Shown here in pieces: positions 1 through 22,300 of a stretch of 64,000 bases of DNA. The DNA lies in NCBI GenBank assembly GCA_964035545.1, contig OZ037767.1, positions 17,733,781 to 17,797,780 on the forward strand, read 5' to 3'. Position 1 is the first letter of the stretch; each line of letters starts with the position of its first letter. Below the pieces are notes generated by a model that was given only the letters and a program-made list of their open reading frames with translations, was not told where the DNA came from and did no database searches. A program made the position numbers and the translations under genes. This DNA comes from Bugula neritina (taxonomy: Eukaryota; Bryozoa; Gymnolaemata; Cheilostomatida; Bugulidae).

Positions 1-502
1 GATACTCAAACATCATAGTCTAAGTCATATTGGTGTTGGTTATAATATAATAGTGCTATTGGGCGCGTTTCAGTGCTAAATATTCATATGGATACTGACA
101 CTAATAGTGTTATAGTGCAATAGTAATACTTATACTTATAGTAATAGTTAAACTTCAACTTGATTATCATTATGATAATGATTAAGTGATAATGAAATTG
201 TTATGCTACTTCTTATTACACTGGAATTTTTTTCATATTTTACAAAGCAATAGCAAAAAGTTACTAATTTATATTATTTCAACTTTTTTTTAAAAATGCA
301 TGCAGCTGGGCGATATTAAAGCATTTCTACTTTGCAGTTAGCCTACCAACACTAAGAACACAGTGGTAGCACATAATGTATTTAGACATAAGTTGACACA
401 TAGCGAGCAATAGAGAAACTTGAGTCTGATGTATTTGATACAGCTAACAACAACTTCTGCATATTTATATTCTATAATTCAGTGAAGGAGAGAAGTGACA
501 TC
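1..502. other. AT-rich sequence upstream of IMP4
   Basis: No gene, RNA or repeat array is visible here. The stretch is AT-rich and presumably holds the IMP4 promoter and 5' UTR. An in-frame GTG lies 21 nt before the chosen ATG, but the ATG at 503 opens the protein with the MLRR start typical of IMP4, so I prefer it. Confidence 0.4.
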
Positions 503-3500
503 ATGTTGAGACGACAGGTTCGAGAAAGGAAGGAGTTTATATACAGGAAGTCCGAGCAAGCTCGAGCTCAGAAGATTGAAGCTACGAAGCGAAAAGCCAG
601 AGAGGATGCCGGCCTACATTTGGAGGACAAATTCACTACTCAGACTTATGAGGAGCAAGAGAAGATGAAACTGCGTTAGTTGTACTAATATACTGTAGTT
701 GTACTAGCGTACTGTAGTTGTACTAGCGTACTGTAGTTGTACTAGTATACTGTAGTTGTACTAGCGTACTGTAGTTGTACTGATATACTGTAGTTGTACT
801 AGTGTACTGTAGTTGTACTAGTATAGTGTAGTTGTACTAGCGTACTGTAGTTGTACTAGTATACTGTAGTTGTACTAGTGTACTGTAGTTGTACTAGTAT
901 AGTGTAGTTGTACTAGCGTACTGTAGTTGTACTAGTATACTGTAGTTGTACTAGTGTACTGTAGTTGTACTGATATACTGTAGTTGTACTAGTATACTGT
1001 AGTTGTACTGATATACTGTAGTTGTACTAGTATACTGTAGTTGTACTAGTATACTGTAGTTGTACTAGTGTACTGTAGTTGTACTGATATACTGTAGTTG
1101 TACTAGTATACTGTAGTTGTACTGATATACTGTAGTTGTACTAGTATACTGTAGTTGTACTAGTATACTGTAGTTGTACTAGTATACTGTAGTTGTACTA
1201 GTATACTGTAGTTGTACTAGTATACTGTAGTTGTACTAGTATACTGTAGTTGTTATTGTACACTCTGTGGTGTAGAACTGGCTGAAGGTGCGGACAAAGA
1301 GCTGATTGCTGGAACACGAGATGACGAGTACAGGTGGGCCGGAGTAGAAGATCCTAAAATACTCATAACTACATCCCATAGCCCTAGCTCCAAACTCAAG
1401 GAGTTCGCCAAGGTCTGTCTTCAAATAGTATTGAATATAGTGTGTAGACTGTGTTCTGTACAGCATAGACTGTGTTCTGTACAGCATAGACTGTGTTCTG
1501 TACAGCATAGACTGTGTTCTGTACAGCATAGACTGTGTTCTGTACAGCATAGACTGTGTTCTGTACAGCATAGGCTGTGTTCTGTACAGCATAGACTGTG
1601 TTCTGTACAGCATAGACTGTGTTCTGTACAGCGTAAACTGTGCTGTATTTATTGAATAGAAAGCATATAGAAGGGTGTAACATTGTAGGAACTCAAACTG
1701 CTTTTCCCAAATTCCCAGCGAATCAACAGGGGAGATTATGACATTCAGCAGCTAATGGATGCGTGTCGGGCCAACGGGGTGACTGACGTGATAGTAGTAC
1801 ACGAGAGAAGAGGTGTGCCTACTCAGTTAGTAGTGAGTTAGTAACTAGTAATAGTATAGTATACACACAGTTAGTAGTGAGTTAGTAACTAGTAATGGTA
1901 TAGTGTACACTCAGTTAGTAGTGAGTTAGTAACTAGTAATGGTATAGTATACACACAATTAGTAGTGAGTTAGTAACTAGTAATGGTATAGTATACACAC
2001 AGTTAGTAGTTAGTTAGTAACTGGTCATAGTATAGTGTACACTCAGTTAGTGAGTTAGTAACTAGTGATAGCATAGTATACACTCAGTTAGTAGTGAGTT
2101 AGTAACTAGTAATGGTATAGTATACACACAATTAGTAGTGAGTTAGTAACTGGTCATAGTATAGTGTACACTCAGTTAGTAGTGAGTTAGTAACTGGTAA
2201 TAGTATAGTATACACACAGTTAGTAGTGAGTTAGTAACTAGTAATGGTATAGTATACACACAGCTAGTAGTTAGTTAGTAACTAGTAATAGTATAGTATA
2301 CACACAGTTAGTAGTGAGTTAGTAACTAGTAGTAGTATAGTATACACACAGTTAGTAGTGAGTTAGTAACTAGTCATAGTATAGTATACACACAGTTAGT
2401 AGTAAGTTAGTAACTAGTAATGGTATAGTATACACACAGCTAGTAGTTAGTTAGTAACTAGTAATAGTATAGTATACACTCAGTTAGTAGTGAGTTAGTA
2501 ACTAGTAGTAGTATAGTGTACACACAGTTAGTGAGTTATGTATCTTCTATGATTGATAGGTTAGTCATCTACCATTTGGTCCGACTGCGTATTTCACTCT
2601 CTCCAATGTTATCCCGAGACATGAGATTCCCGACAGAGATAAAGTCTCCGAGGCGTATCCACACCTCATCTTTCACAAGTTTGAAACACGCCTAGCTAAG
2701 AGAGTAAGTAAACTATTCACTACTACTAGTACTGCTACTATTCACTACTACTAGTACTGCTACTATTCACTACTACTAGTACTGCTAGTACTACTGTTAC
2801 TACTACTACTACTACTACCTCTACAGCTAGTACTGCTACTACTACTACCTTTACTACTAGTACTGCTACTAATACTCACCACTAGTACTGCTACTAATAC
2901 TCTCTATTACTACTATTACTACTAGTACTCTTCACTACTGCCACTATTCACTACTACTACTATCAAATATCACTATTGCAACTAGAACCACTGACCCCCC
3001 ATTTCTGTGATTTGAATATCGTATGATTACTACCTGTAACTACTGATTATTACTACCTGTAACTACTGATTATTACTATTACTACCTGTAACTACTGATT
3101 ATTACTATTACTACCTGTAACTACTGATTATTACTATTACTACCTGTAACTACTGATTATTACTATTACTACCTGTAACTAGCTGATTATTACTATTACT
3201 ACCTGTAACTACTGATTATTACTATTACTACCTGTAACTACTGATTATTACTATTACTATCTGTAACTACTGATTATTACTATTACTACCTGTAACTACT
3301 GATTATTACTATTACTACCTGTAACTAGCTGATGGATGTCCTGAAGTACTTGTTTCCTGTACCAAAAGCCGACAGCAGACGAGTGATGACCTTTGCTAAT
3401 GATAAGGATTTCATTTCCTTCCGGCATCACATATACAAGAAGGTTCCGGCATCGAAGGATATTGAGCTTACTGAGGTATGTGCACCTTTATACACACCTC

Positions 3501-4057
3501 CAGCTTCCTATATCTATACTTACACTACCATATATACTTACACTACTATATATACTTGTACTTACACTACTATATATACTTATACTACTATATATACTTA
3601 CACTACTATATATACTTACACTACCATATATACTTACACTACCATATATACTTACACCACCATATATACTTACACTACCATATATACTTACACTTGACTA
3701 TATATACTTACACTACTACATATACTTACACTACTATATATACTTACACTTACACTACTATATATACTTACACTACTACATATACTTACACTACTACATA
3801 TAATTACGCTACTACATATACTTACACTACTATATATACTTACACCACCATATACACTTACACTACCATATATATTTACACTTGACTATAATACTTACGT
3901 TTCTCTGTTGTTTTCGCAGGTTGGCCCCAGGTTTGAGATGAAGCCGTATAAAATTGTAGCTGGAACCCTAGATAGTCTGAGCACAGCCCGCACCGAATGG
4001 ACTGTACGACCATATATGAACACGTCTTATAAACGTAGATTTCTTTCTAATGATTGA
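503..4057 (+). CDS. IMP4: IMP4, U3 snoRNP component (Brix domain), 6 exons
   Basis: IMP4 binds U3 snoRNA with MPP10 and IMP3 in the nucleolar small-subunit processome and is needed for 18S rRNA maturation. Exons read from the sequence: 503-674, 1276-1412, 1689-1832, 2560-2703, 3329-3475 and 3920-4057. The codon phases join cleanly and give 293 aa, close to the roughly 290 aa of animal IMP4. The first exon encodes the basic N-terminus ([20 protein letters not shown]). The Brix domain follows, with recognisable stretches [61 protein letters not shown] and [11 protein letters not shown], then the [14 protein letters not shown] tail. Exon 3 ends GTA|GTGAGT and exon 4 begins GTTAGTCAT, which restores the conserved run before LPFGPT. 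All introns are GT-AG, and all five carry tandem repeats. The gene is tail-to-tail with the ABCC10-like gene. Confidence 0.93.
675..1253 (+). repeat. 19-bp minisatellite in IMP4 intron 1
   Basis: About 30 copies of GTTGTACTAGTATACTGTA with point variants. The first copy starts at the splice donor itself (C|GTTAGTTGTACTA), so the array begins at the exon edge. Confidence 0.9.
1449..1632 (+). repeat. 21-bp minisatellite in IMP4 intron 2
   Basis: About nine nearly identical copies with period 21. Each contains the palindrome CTGTACAG followed by CATAG. Confidence 0.9.
1833..2536 (+). repeat. 44-bp donor-bearing minisatellite in IMP4 intron 3
   Basis: About 16 copies of a unit near 44 bp. Each copy carries CAGTTAGTAGTGAGT, which is the exon 3/intron 3 junction itself (CAGTTAGTA|GTGAGT). 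The real donor is therefore the first of a row of copies. Confidence 0.9.
2704..3326 (+). repeat. ACT-rich repeat and 29-bp minisatellite in IMP4 intron 4
   Basis: From about 2711 to 2960 there is an irregular ACT/AGT triplet-rich tract. From about 3030 to 3326 there are about ten copies of a 29-bp unit beginning GTAACTACTGATTATTACTA. Some copies read GTAACTAGCTGATTA, like the true 3' splice site GTAACTAG|CTGATGG that ends the array. Confidence 0.85.
3515..3892 (+). repeat. 16-bp minisatellite in IMP4 intron 5
   Basis: Tandem TATATACTTACACTAC units with small changes. All three forward frames stay largely open through the repeat, which produces meaningless Thr/Tyr-rich ORFs. Confidence 0.88.
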
Positions 4058-4817
4058 TTCTCTTAGAATAGCATTCAACGGTCTTAGAACTGCGTAAGCT
4101 AGGAGAGAGAAGTCCATTAGATGAACCTTAGAGACTACATTTCACAGAATGAATTAAACGCGCAATGTTCTGTAGTGAACCTGACAATGCATTATTTTAT
4201 CTCTGAATATATAACTGTGAATGTTATTGGTACTCTATTCTTTGCTTAACCATTCAGAACACTTCTTTGTTTGATCTGGCATAAACCTTAATATATTTAT
4301 CAACATCATACCATGCGACATTTTTGATTTTATAGTTATGTCTAATGAATGTTAAGAGCATAAAACCACTTACCACACTACATCTACTATAAATTGCTTT
4401 AGTCAATACAGTTGTGTGCATGCCATGTGGTGTGTATGAGCCACGTGCTGCTAGACAAGCCTGTGGTGGTAGATTTGGTTACAAGACAACAAGGATTTGT
4501 ACAGAGTAGCGGTCTCATGTGTTATATTTTGTAATGCTGAGTTATTTACTGAATGTGTTCATCTCGGCTTTTAAGGAAATGCAGATAAAGAATCAACAGT
4601 GAAGTTGTTTTAGTAACTTTGAATGAAGAGACAAGAGTTACAACTGTTACTTGCTCCCTCAATACAACCAACAAGACTGTTGACTAAAGCGGACTCATTT
4701 CTATCCGTTGACTGACTAAGTTAGGAGGTCTTTCTAGGCAGAGTCGTAGAGTTGTGTGTGTTACACTGGAGGCAGAGTTGTGTGTGTTACATTGGAGGCA
4801 GAGCTATGAATGTTGAT
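4058..4817. other. Region between the convergent IMP4 and ABCC10-like genes
   Basis: It holds the 3' UTRs of both genes. I see no ORF, RNA gene or long array, and no clear AATAAA on either strand. A short GTGTGTTACATTGGAGGCAG-like direct repeat lies near 4753-4800. Confidence 0.4.
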
Positions 4818-16691
<11,874 letters not shown>

Positions 16692-19009
16692 TGAGACAGT
16701 GAGAACTATCTAGCGAGTAGTAAGCTGTGAAAACTTCAACAATGGCAAAAATGATAAAAAAAAACACTTAAAATATCAACTTTTAATCAAAATAAAAATG
16801 AAATTCCAACTAAAGAAGGTGACTAAGTGAAACTTGAAAATTTAAAGATATAAACTTGAAGACTAAGGCCAGATGTGAAAAAAAAATTAAAGTATTGCTT
16901 AGTACAAACTCTGAACCTTAAAATTTTAATAACATTTATTTATTAATATATAAAAAAATTACCATTAGGCATGAGAATAACCATAGGAGTATCATAGTAA
17001 AAAACTTATAGCAACCATAATGATAATTATAATGGTGAAATATTAGATTTAGTATATATTTTTCATCACTATTACTATAACTATTAGCAACAAACTATTA
17101 CTATCACTAATTAGTATTGCTATTACAATTAGTATTACCGGTAATCTCAATATATTTTAGTTTTATCTTAATAATTATAAATATAATATTATAATTAATA
17201 ATAATCTTTTTCATCATAAAATATTTCGAAGCTTTACAAACATTAATGATTATTAAACAATTATTATTGCATAAAGCTTCCAGTTTTAGCTATTTATATA
17301 ATATAAACTAATTATAAAGCTAAAATATCCACAATAAAATAGTATAAACATTAACATACAATAATTACAATAATCACTAATGCAGTAATGGTAATCTATA
17401 CCAGTAATCACAATGTGAAAGTGAAAGCGAATCAATAATCCACTTTGATAATTTAATAACTCTAACTGAATTTGATTTTGAAATTCAAATTGATAATAGC
17501 TAATTTTTGATTGACTGTCGGTCTTGGAAAGATGTTCTAATAATATGGCAAAAGATGTCGTCTGCAACAATATTAATATGAAAATATATTGATAATATTA
17601 TTACCATTCACTGATTCAGATTCTTTCCTTTGCACACCTCCGTCAGAGCGATATTATATGCATATGCCCTTTAACCCTTTACCATTAGCGAATGTGTTTG
17701 AATAATTCTATAAACAGTTCCAAGTTAAGAGTGACTGGGTGTAGTAGTTTGCAGTTCTAAAAATTAGAGTTAGGGGGTTGTAATTAACCCCAACTTTAAA
17801 CGCGAGAATTCTAAATTGCGGCACTCAGTCACTGTAAACTCAAAGCTGCTTATAAAACCGTTCAACGTGTTAATTTACCCCGTGTGCAATCATTGGTTCA
17901 AAGTTAGACTAAAATCATACTTGCAACCCAAATTCTAAAACACAAATCTCGTCGATTTTAGTTGGACACGCCTAAAATTGTTAAACTAATGCTTTCATTG
18001 GCTTATTTACCTGAGCATGCAGTTTTATTGGTTTGGCTTTTTATCCTGGAACGGCGATTATATACTGACACTGTTTTCAAAACGGAATTTTTATTATTAT
18101 TGACCTGTGTTATATTTCCTTGATATAAATTACTTTAGTAGTGGTAGACACTTACAAGTTATCGATGTTATTAAATAAATATTTTACTATACTTGCTGAT
18201 GTTACTGGGTGAAATTCAATAAAGTAAAGTTATATCATATTATACTTCGACGAAGGTCATGGTATTTTTATTTTTATTTTAGGACAGGAAGTGAAAGCTT
18301 GCTTGTTGAGTTGTTTCAATTTGAATTTTATTACAAAGTCAAAGTAAAAAGGCCATATTGATAATGATAATTGTAATGATTAGGATTTTCATAATCGTAA
18401 TGGTAATGTCATAATGATGACCATAATGTGATTTAATGTAATAATGATATAAAATTAATTTATCAATGCTTCTGTCTCTTCAGCTTCTTCTAAATTAATG
18501 ATTATGAATTTTTAGTTTTTATCAATATGAGTATGTAATGATTGAGTATTGTAAATTGTTAGCATTTAGTTTTACTTGGGGTTAATAGATAATCCAATTT
18601 TATATCACGACACTGGGTTTGATTGTGGCTACAGCTAAGACTATCAATATAAACTTGAAACTTTTATAAACTTAAAGTTCAACTAAAACTTAAGTTTTGT
18701 ATCAGTATGGGTTTGGCTTTAGGCAGTTACAATTAATTCAATAATTGAATTAATATTTTTATTACATCATGCTATTAGTATTACTAACAATTGTATAAAG
18801 GTTTTTGGTTACTTTAAAATTAAAATTAATTTATGCATTCTCACTTTCAACCACTCACTTTTTAAAATACAAGTTGTTAAAATTCATTTTAGGATTATCA
18901 GTGGGGCATACTGATACTGATATTCATAGTGATGATGAATATAGGTATTCTTTATCTAAATACTGAAATAGTGTTCAGCTAATAGTGTTCACTGTGATAA
19001 TGATTGTAT
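16692..19009. other. AT-rich intergenic region 5' of ABCC10
   Basis: No gene or array seen. It carries the ABCC10 promoter and 5' UTR on the minus strand and continues after the Ty3 insertion as 26583-27298. A 94-aa ORF at 17286-17570 (minus) has no recognisable features. Confidence 0.45.
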
Positions 19010-19280
19010 TGTAGTAAGGACGTAATGCGCGCGTCCCCCGTATTCCTTCAGCCTATCCAAGTGCGTCACGTGATAGGCCTCAGTTAGTAGTAGTTTTGCA
19101 GTAGAGAGAGCGCGCTAACTAAGCGAGGATGTAATCTCTAATCTGTGTACGTGCTGTATCTTTTATATAATTAGTAGTAAATAAACTTGGAAACTTTTAC
19201 CTAAATACTTTATTGGTGTAGATAAATAGACATGATTACAAGCTAGGAACCCACGCATAGTAGTTACACAAATTACTACA
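19010..19280 (+). repeat. 5' LTR of the Ty3/gypsy element
   Basis: 271 bp, starting TGTAGTAA and ending TTACTACA, which are perfect 8-bp inverted ends. It contains a CACGTG motif (about 19067), a TATATAA box (about 19164) and AATAAA (19180-19185). The promoter and polyadenylation signal are thus very close together. Confidence 0.95.
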
Positions 19281-19281
19281 G

Positions 19282-19300
19282 TGGTGGCAGCAGTGGGATT
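19282..19300 (+). other. Primer-binding site, tRNA-Leu type
   Basis: TGGTGGCAGCAGTGGGATT lies one base after the 5' LTR. It matches the complement of the 3' end of animal tRNA-Leu species (CCA plus acceptor stem), as I recall it. Confidence 0.75.
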
Positions 19301-19341
19301 TCTAGCTACTGTATGAGAACAATGAGAAGTATTAGAACATC

Positions 19342-22300
19342 ATGGACGAGGGAGTAACTTCAATGGAAGGAGGTGAGCAGAACATTATTATAGGCCCTCT
19401 CGGAGCTGGAGAGGAGGTATATAGGAACACGTTGGAGGTTCCCGTGTTCACAGGCCGCGAGGATATTGAACAATTCGTTCAAGAATTTCGTGAAGCTGCA
19501 GCCATTACAAGATGGCCGCCAAGAGTAACCCTTATGAAACTACGGATGGCACTGACGGGAGAAGCCAAGCCGTACGGGTGGAAGCCTAGCATAAACGGGA
19601 TCATTGCTACACTACGGGCCCGTTTTGGCATGCCCGCTGCCGTTGCCAAGTCCAGGCTGCGAGGATTACTCCGCAAGACAGGTACACCGCTTTCTGACCA
19701 CGCCATTCTGGTGCAGAGACTGGCACGGACCGCGTATAGCGATCTGCCAGAAACACACAGACGGCACTACACGTTCGAAGCCTTTGTACAGTCTCTCAAC
19801 TCTTTGGACTTCCACCACCAGTTACAAGCCAAGGGAGTGACCACAATCGAGGCTGCAATCCAGGAGAACAAAGCCTACGCTGGAGCCGAGCGACTCTATA
19901 AGACGGAAGAGACCACTCCCCAGACCTCTAGGGAACCAGACCATCCGGTCCACACAGCTGCCACGACCACTAAACCCCCCATAGAGATGGAGATAAGCCG
20001 CTTGATGACTAGGCTGGGACAACTAGTGGCGACGATAACACACAACCACTCAAGGAAGAGTAAGAAGACGGCAGCAAAACCCCCCAGACCTATGATGCGA
20101 CGAAAGGAAAGCGGCAACCAGGGACACCGCCACCTGAGCGGCCCACGATTCAAACGGCAGCAGAAACCACAACCTCCCCGGAGACCCCCAGAGCTCCGCG
20201 GGCACACACAGAGAGGAAAACGGGGTGGATGTCGCCAGGAGCCCGTACGGGCCCAGCAACACACCCCCCGTCAATGGCAAACACCTCGCCGAACCAGCCA
20301 ACCGGGTCGACCACGAGACCCCTTCTCTTTGCCTCTCACCAACCGCTTCAGTCCGTTACCAGTAATGGAACAGACCAGCGAGGCCCCTCAGGGCATCGGG
20401 GAGGATCAGAACGCCTCCCCGCAAGGAAACTCTCACCGGCCCCGCAAACCGCGGAACAAACGGGCACAGCCCCGTTCGGCCGAGACCGAGCACGCTGGGG
20501 GAGTACGGGTACAACCTCACGGAGGCAGCTACTTCTTGCCAGGGAAGGTGGCCGGTAAAGCTGTCACCTTCCTGCTAGACTCCGGGTGTACCACTAATCT
20601 CCTCAGCCGTCGGGTCTTCGACACCCTCCCTCTCAAGGAGAGGGGAGCCTTAGCTCCCTATACCGGGGAACCGGGCACCCTAGCTGACGGGTCACGGATT
20701 CCTTTCTACGGTATCATAGAATTGGCTGGGCGCGTCCGCGACCAGGCCATTCAGGAAACCTTCGTCATCAGCCCACTGGAGGAAGATGCCATACTGGGGA
20801 TGCCGTTCTTGAAGAGACACGGGTGCCATATTGACTTTAGCAAGTCAGCCATGCTAATGGGCGGCAAAGAACTCACCTGTGTCGACAAGTTCGGTCGTCC
20901 TCTAGCGGGAGGTGTGCAGGTAGTACGCAACTGTACTATACCCGGCCGCTCCCGGGCTACCGTTCACTGCAGAGTGAACAATAGCCAACTCTCGGGGCTA
21001 GGGGTTGTCGAAGGTGCGCACACTAGAATCCAACTCGCCAGCAGTCTAAACCGGCTGACTGACCGAGGAGAGATCTTGGTGCAGTGTGTCAACCCCTTCT
21101 CCGAAGCGGTACAATTACCGTCAGGATCCATGCTGGGTCGCTTCCACTCCATCCAGGAGGAGGATATAGGGCCGTCGCTGGGAGCTGCGACGGAAGGTCC
21201 CCGACAGAGCCCGTCAGTTAGGCGGGGGACCGTCCCATCACACGTCAAAGAGCTATACCAGGCAGCGTGTAACGGCTGCACGGGCAACGTGGAACGCCAG
21301 ACTATGGCTCAGTTGCTACGTGATTATAGCGACGTGTTCAGCAGTGGGGACCATGACGTCGGCCTGACTACGGCCGTCCGTCATGAGATACCGCTGGCTG
21401 CAGGGACTACCCCTATTCGGCAGCCCACTAGGAGGCTGGGACCCGAGAAGGAAAAGGAGGTCAGCCAACAAGTCCGGGATCTTTTGGACCGCGGCCTCAT
21501 CGAGCCAGCACATAGTGCGTGGAGTTCACCGGTCGTTCTGGTCCGAAAGAAAGACGGCAGTTGGCGGTTCTGTGTGGATTATCGCAAGCTCAATAGCGTG
21601 ACCATACAGGACGCCTACCCCTTACCCAGGATCGACGAATCTCTGGACGCCTTAGCCGGCAGCAAGTACTTCAGTACGCTAGACTTGTTGAGCGGCTATT
21701 GGCAGGTCCCCCTCAGCCCAGACGCCCAGGAGAAGGCGGCGTTCATCACGCGGGACGGCTTATGGAAGTGGAAAGTCCTCCCCTTCGGACTGACTTCTGC
21801 CCCCGCCACGTTCCAGCGGCTCATGGAACAGGTCCTCAGTGGACTCCACTGGAAGACACTGCTAGTATACCTCGACGACGTCATCGTGATCTCCCCAGAC
21901 TTTCAGACACACGTCAGCCGTCTGCGGGAGGTCTTCGATCGACTCCGAGGCGCCAATCTGAAGCTCAAACCCTCCAAGTGCGCTCTCTTGCAGCCAGAGG
22001 TGAAGTACCTGGGGCACATCGTCGGCCGTCACGGTGTGGCGACGGATCCTGAAAAGGTACGAGCTATAGAAGATTGGGTAACCCCCCAGGATTTGACCGG
22101 GCTACGGGCTTTCCTGGGGCTGGTAGGGTATTACAGGCAATACATACCAGACTTTGCGGGGGTAGCGCAGCCATTAAACCGGCTCACCGCAAAGGGGGTG
22201 ACCTGGCAGTGGACTCCCGTCGAACAGAGAGCGTTCGACTGCCTCAAAGGCCGCCTGCTGGAGGCCCCTATCCTGGCCTACCCAGACCCTGCCCTGGAGT

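Noticed and set aside
17286-17570. 94-aa ORF on the minus strand
   Set aside because: AT-rich composition, no recognisable motif and no splice or context support.
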